DNA of 64,000 bases from positions 1 to 64,000 of the forward strand of contig JAIORK010000032.1 of NCBI GenBank assembly GCA_021108215.1, in the 5' to 3' direction. The DNA comes from a bacterium. Its GTDB lineage: Bacteria; Oederibacteriota; JAAXVQ01; JAUVAV01. Below are positions 63,894 through 64,000 of this stretch, piece after piece (the first letter of the stretch is position 1; the number at the start of each line of letters is the position of its first letter). The notes beneath the pieces were generated by a model. It made no database searches. It saw nothing but the letters and a program-made list of their open reading frames with translations, and had not been told where the DNA came from. Position numbers and translations under genes: made by a program.

Positions 63894-64000
63894 AAACCAA
63901 ATATCTATTGTTATGGCTGGAAGCGCCTTTGCAATCATGGGGTGCGGATTCAAAGTTCGGCAGGCGGGATACCATGTCCTTTCCCACCAAATCCGGTGTT
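63890..64000 (+). CDS. cas5e: Type I-E Cas5e, 5' partial
   Basis: The start is ATG 63890, overlapping the cas7e stop. The visible 37 residues read LLLWLEAPLQSWGADSKFGRRDT and FPTKSGV, the opening of Cas5e. It is cut by the window edge. Confidence 0.9.
   Translation, partial: MKTKYLLLWLEAPLQSWGADSKFGRRDTMSFPTKSGV

Overview
The window reads like a chromosomal contig from an uncultured, probably anaerobic diderm bacterium. Outer-envelope genes include an MlaE/F/D-type lipid transporter, a TolC-like channel with an RND pump, and a beta-barrel protein with a signal peptide and a terminal Phe. The efp-accB-accC-asp23-amaP cluster instead resembles Firmicutes neighbourhoods. Several radical-SAM enzymes and the short form of ThiC fit an anaerobic life. 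I cannot name the phylum from sequence alone; an uncultured candidate phylum is the best guess.

Region 1 (1-16.3 kb) is mostly housekeeping: efp/acc/asp23/amaP, a thiamine pair (stand-alone ThiD2-like protein plus ThiC), a HEAT-repeat protein with a His/Asp-rich tail beside a tandem radical-SAM/SPASM protein, an outer-membrane barrel, aroB, a TPR-roadblock pair, an FtsB-like gene, and a DUF501 gene whose frame runs through tRNA-Leu.

Region 2 (16.3-37.2 kb) holds a sigma factor with a small membrane protein, a TolC-like protein and an RND pump without an adaptor gene; then pgi, a BaiN-type flavoprotein, gpmA and initiator tRNA. A minus-strand signalling set follows (PAS/GAF histidine kinase, REC-HDOD, REC-degenerate HD), then an SDR, a NUDIX hydrolase and mlaE/F/D.

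Region 3 (37.2-43.4 kb) looks accessory. A 134-bp inverted-repeat element and a cluster of TAACTAGTTA palindromes precede an HTH/ATPase/DUF4325 regulator. A two-gene cassette (900-aa zincin-like protein and a 321-aa unknown) separates that regulator from yjbQ, with the regulator/yjbQ junction duplicated on both sides of the cassette and yjbQ broken at its start.

Region 4 (43.4-50.6 kb) carries an NSS transporter, a membrane protein, a TrkH/TrkA-type potassium system and two histidine kinases facing each other.

Region 5 (50.6-64 kb) is the most unusual. A possible 63-aa peptide gene is followed by two methyltransferases and a radical-SAM/SPASM enzyme. A repeat-rich island then carries a WYL regulator and a RAYT transposase with REP-like hairpins, bounded by exact 40-bp direct repeats. 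Last is a type I-E CRISPR operon (cas3, cse1, cse2, cas6e, cas7e, start of cas5e) with cas6e ahead of cas7e. No CRISPR array and no cas1/cas2 lie in the window; they may be beyond its right edge.
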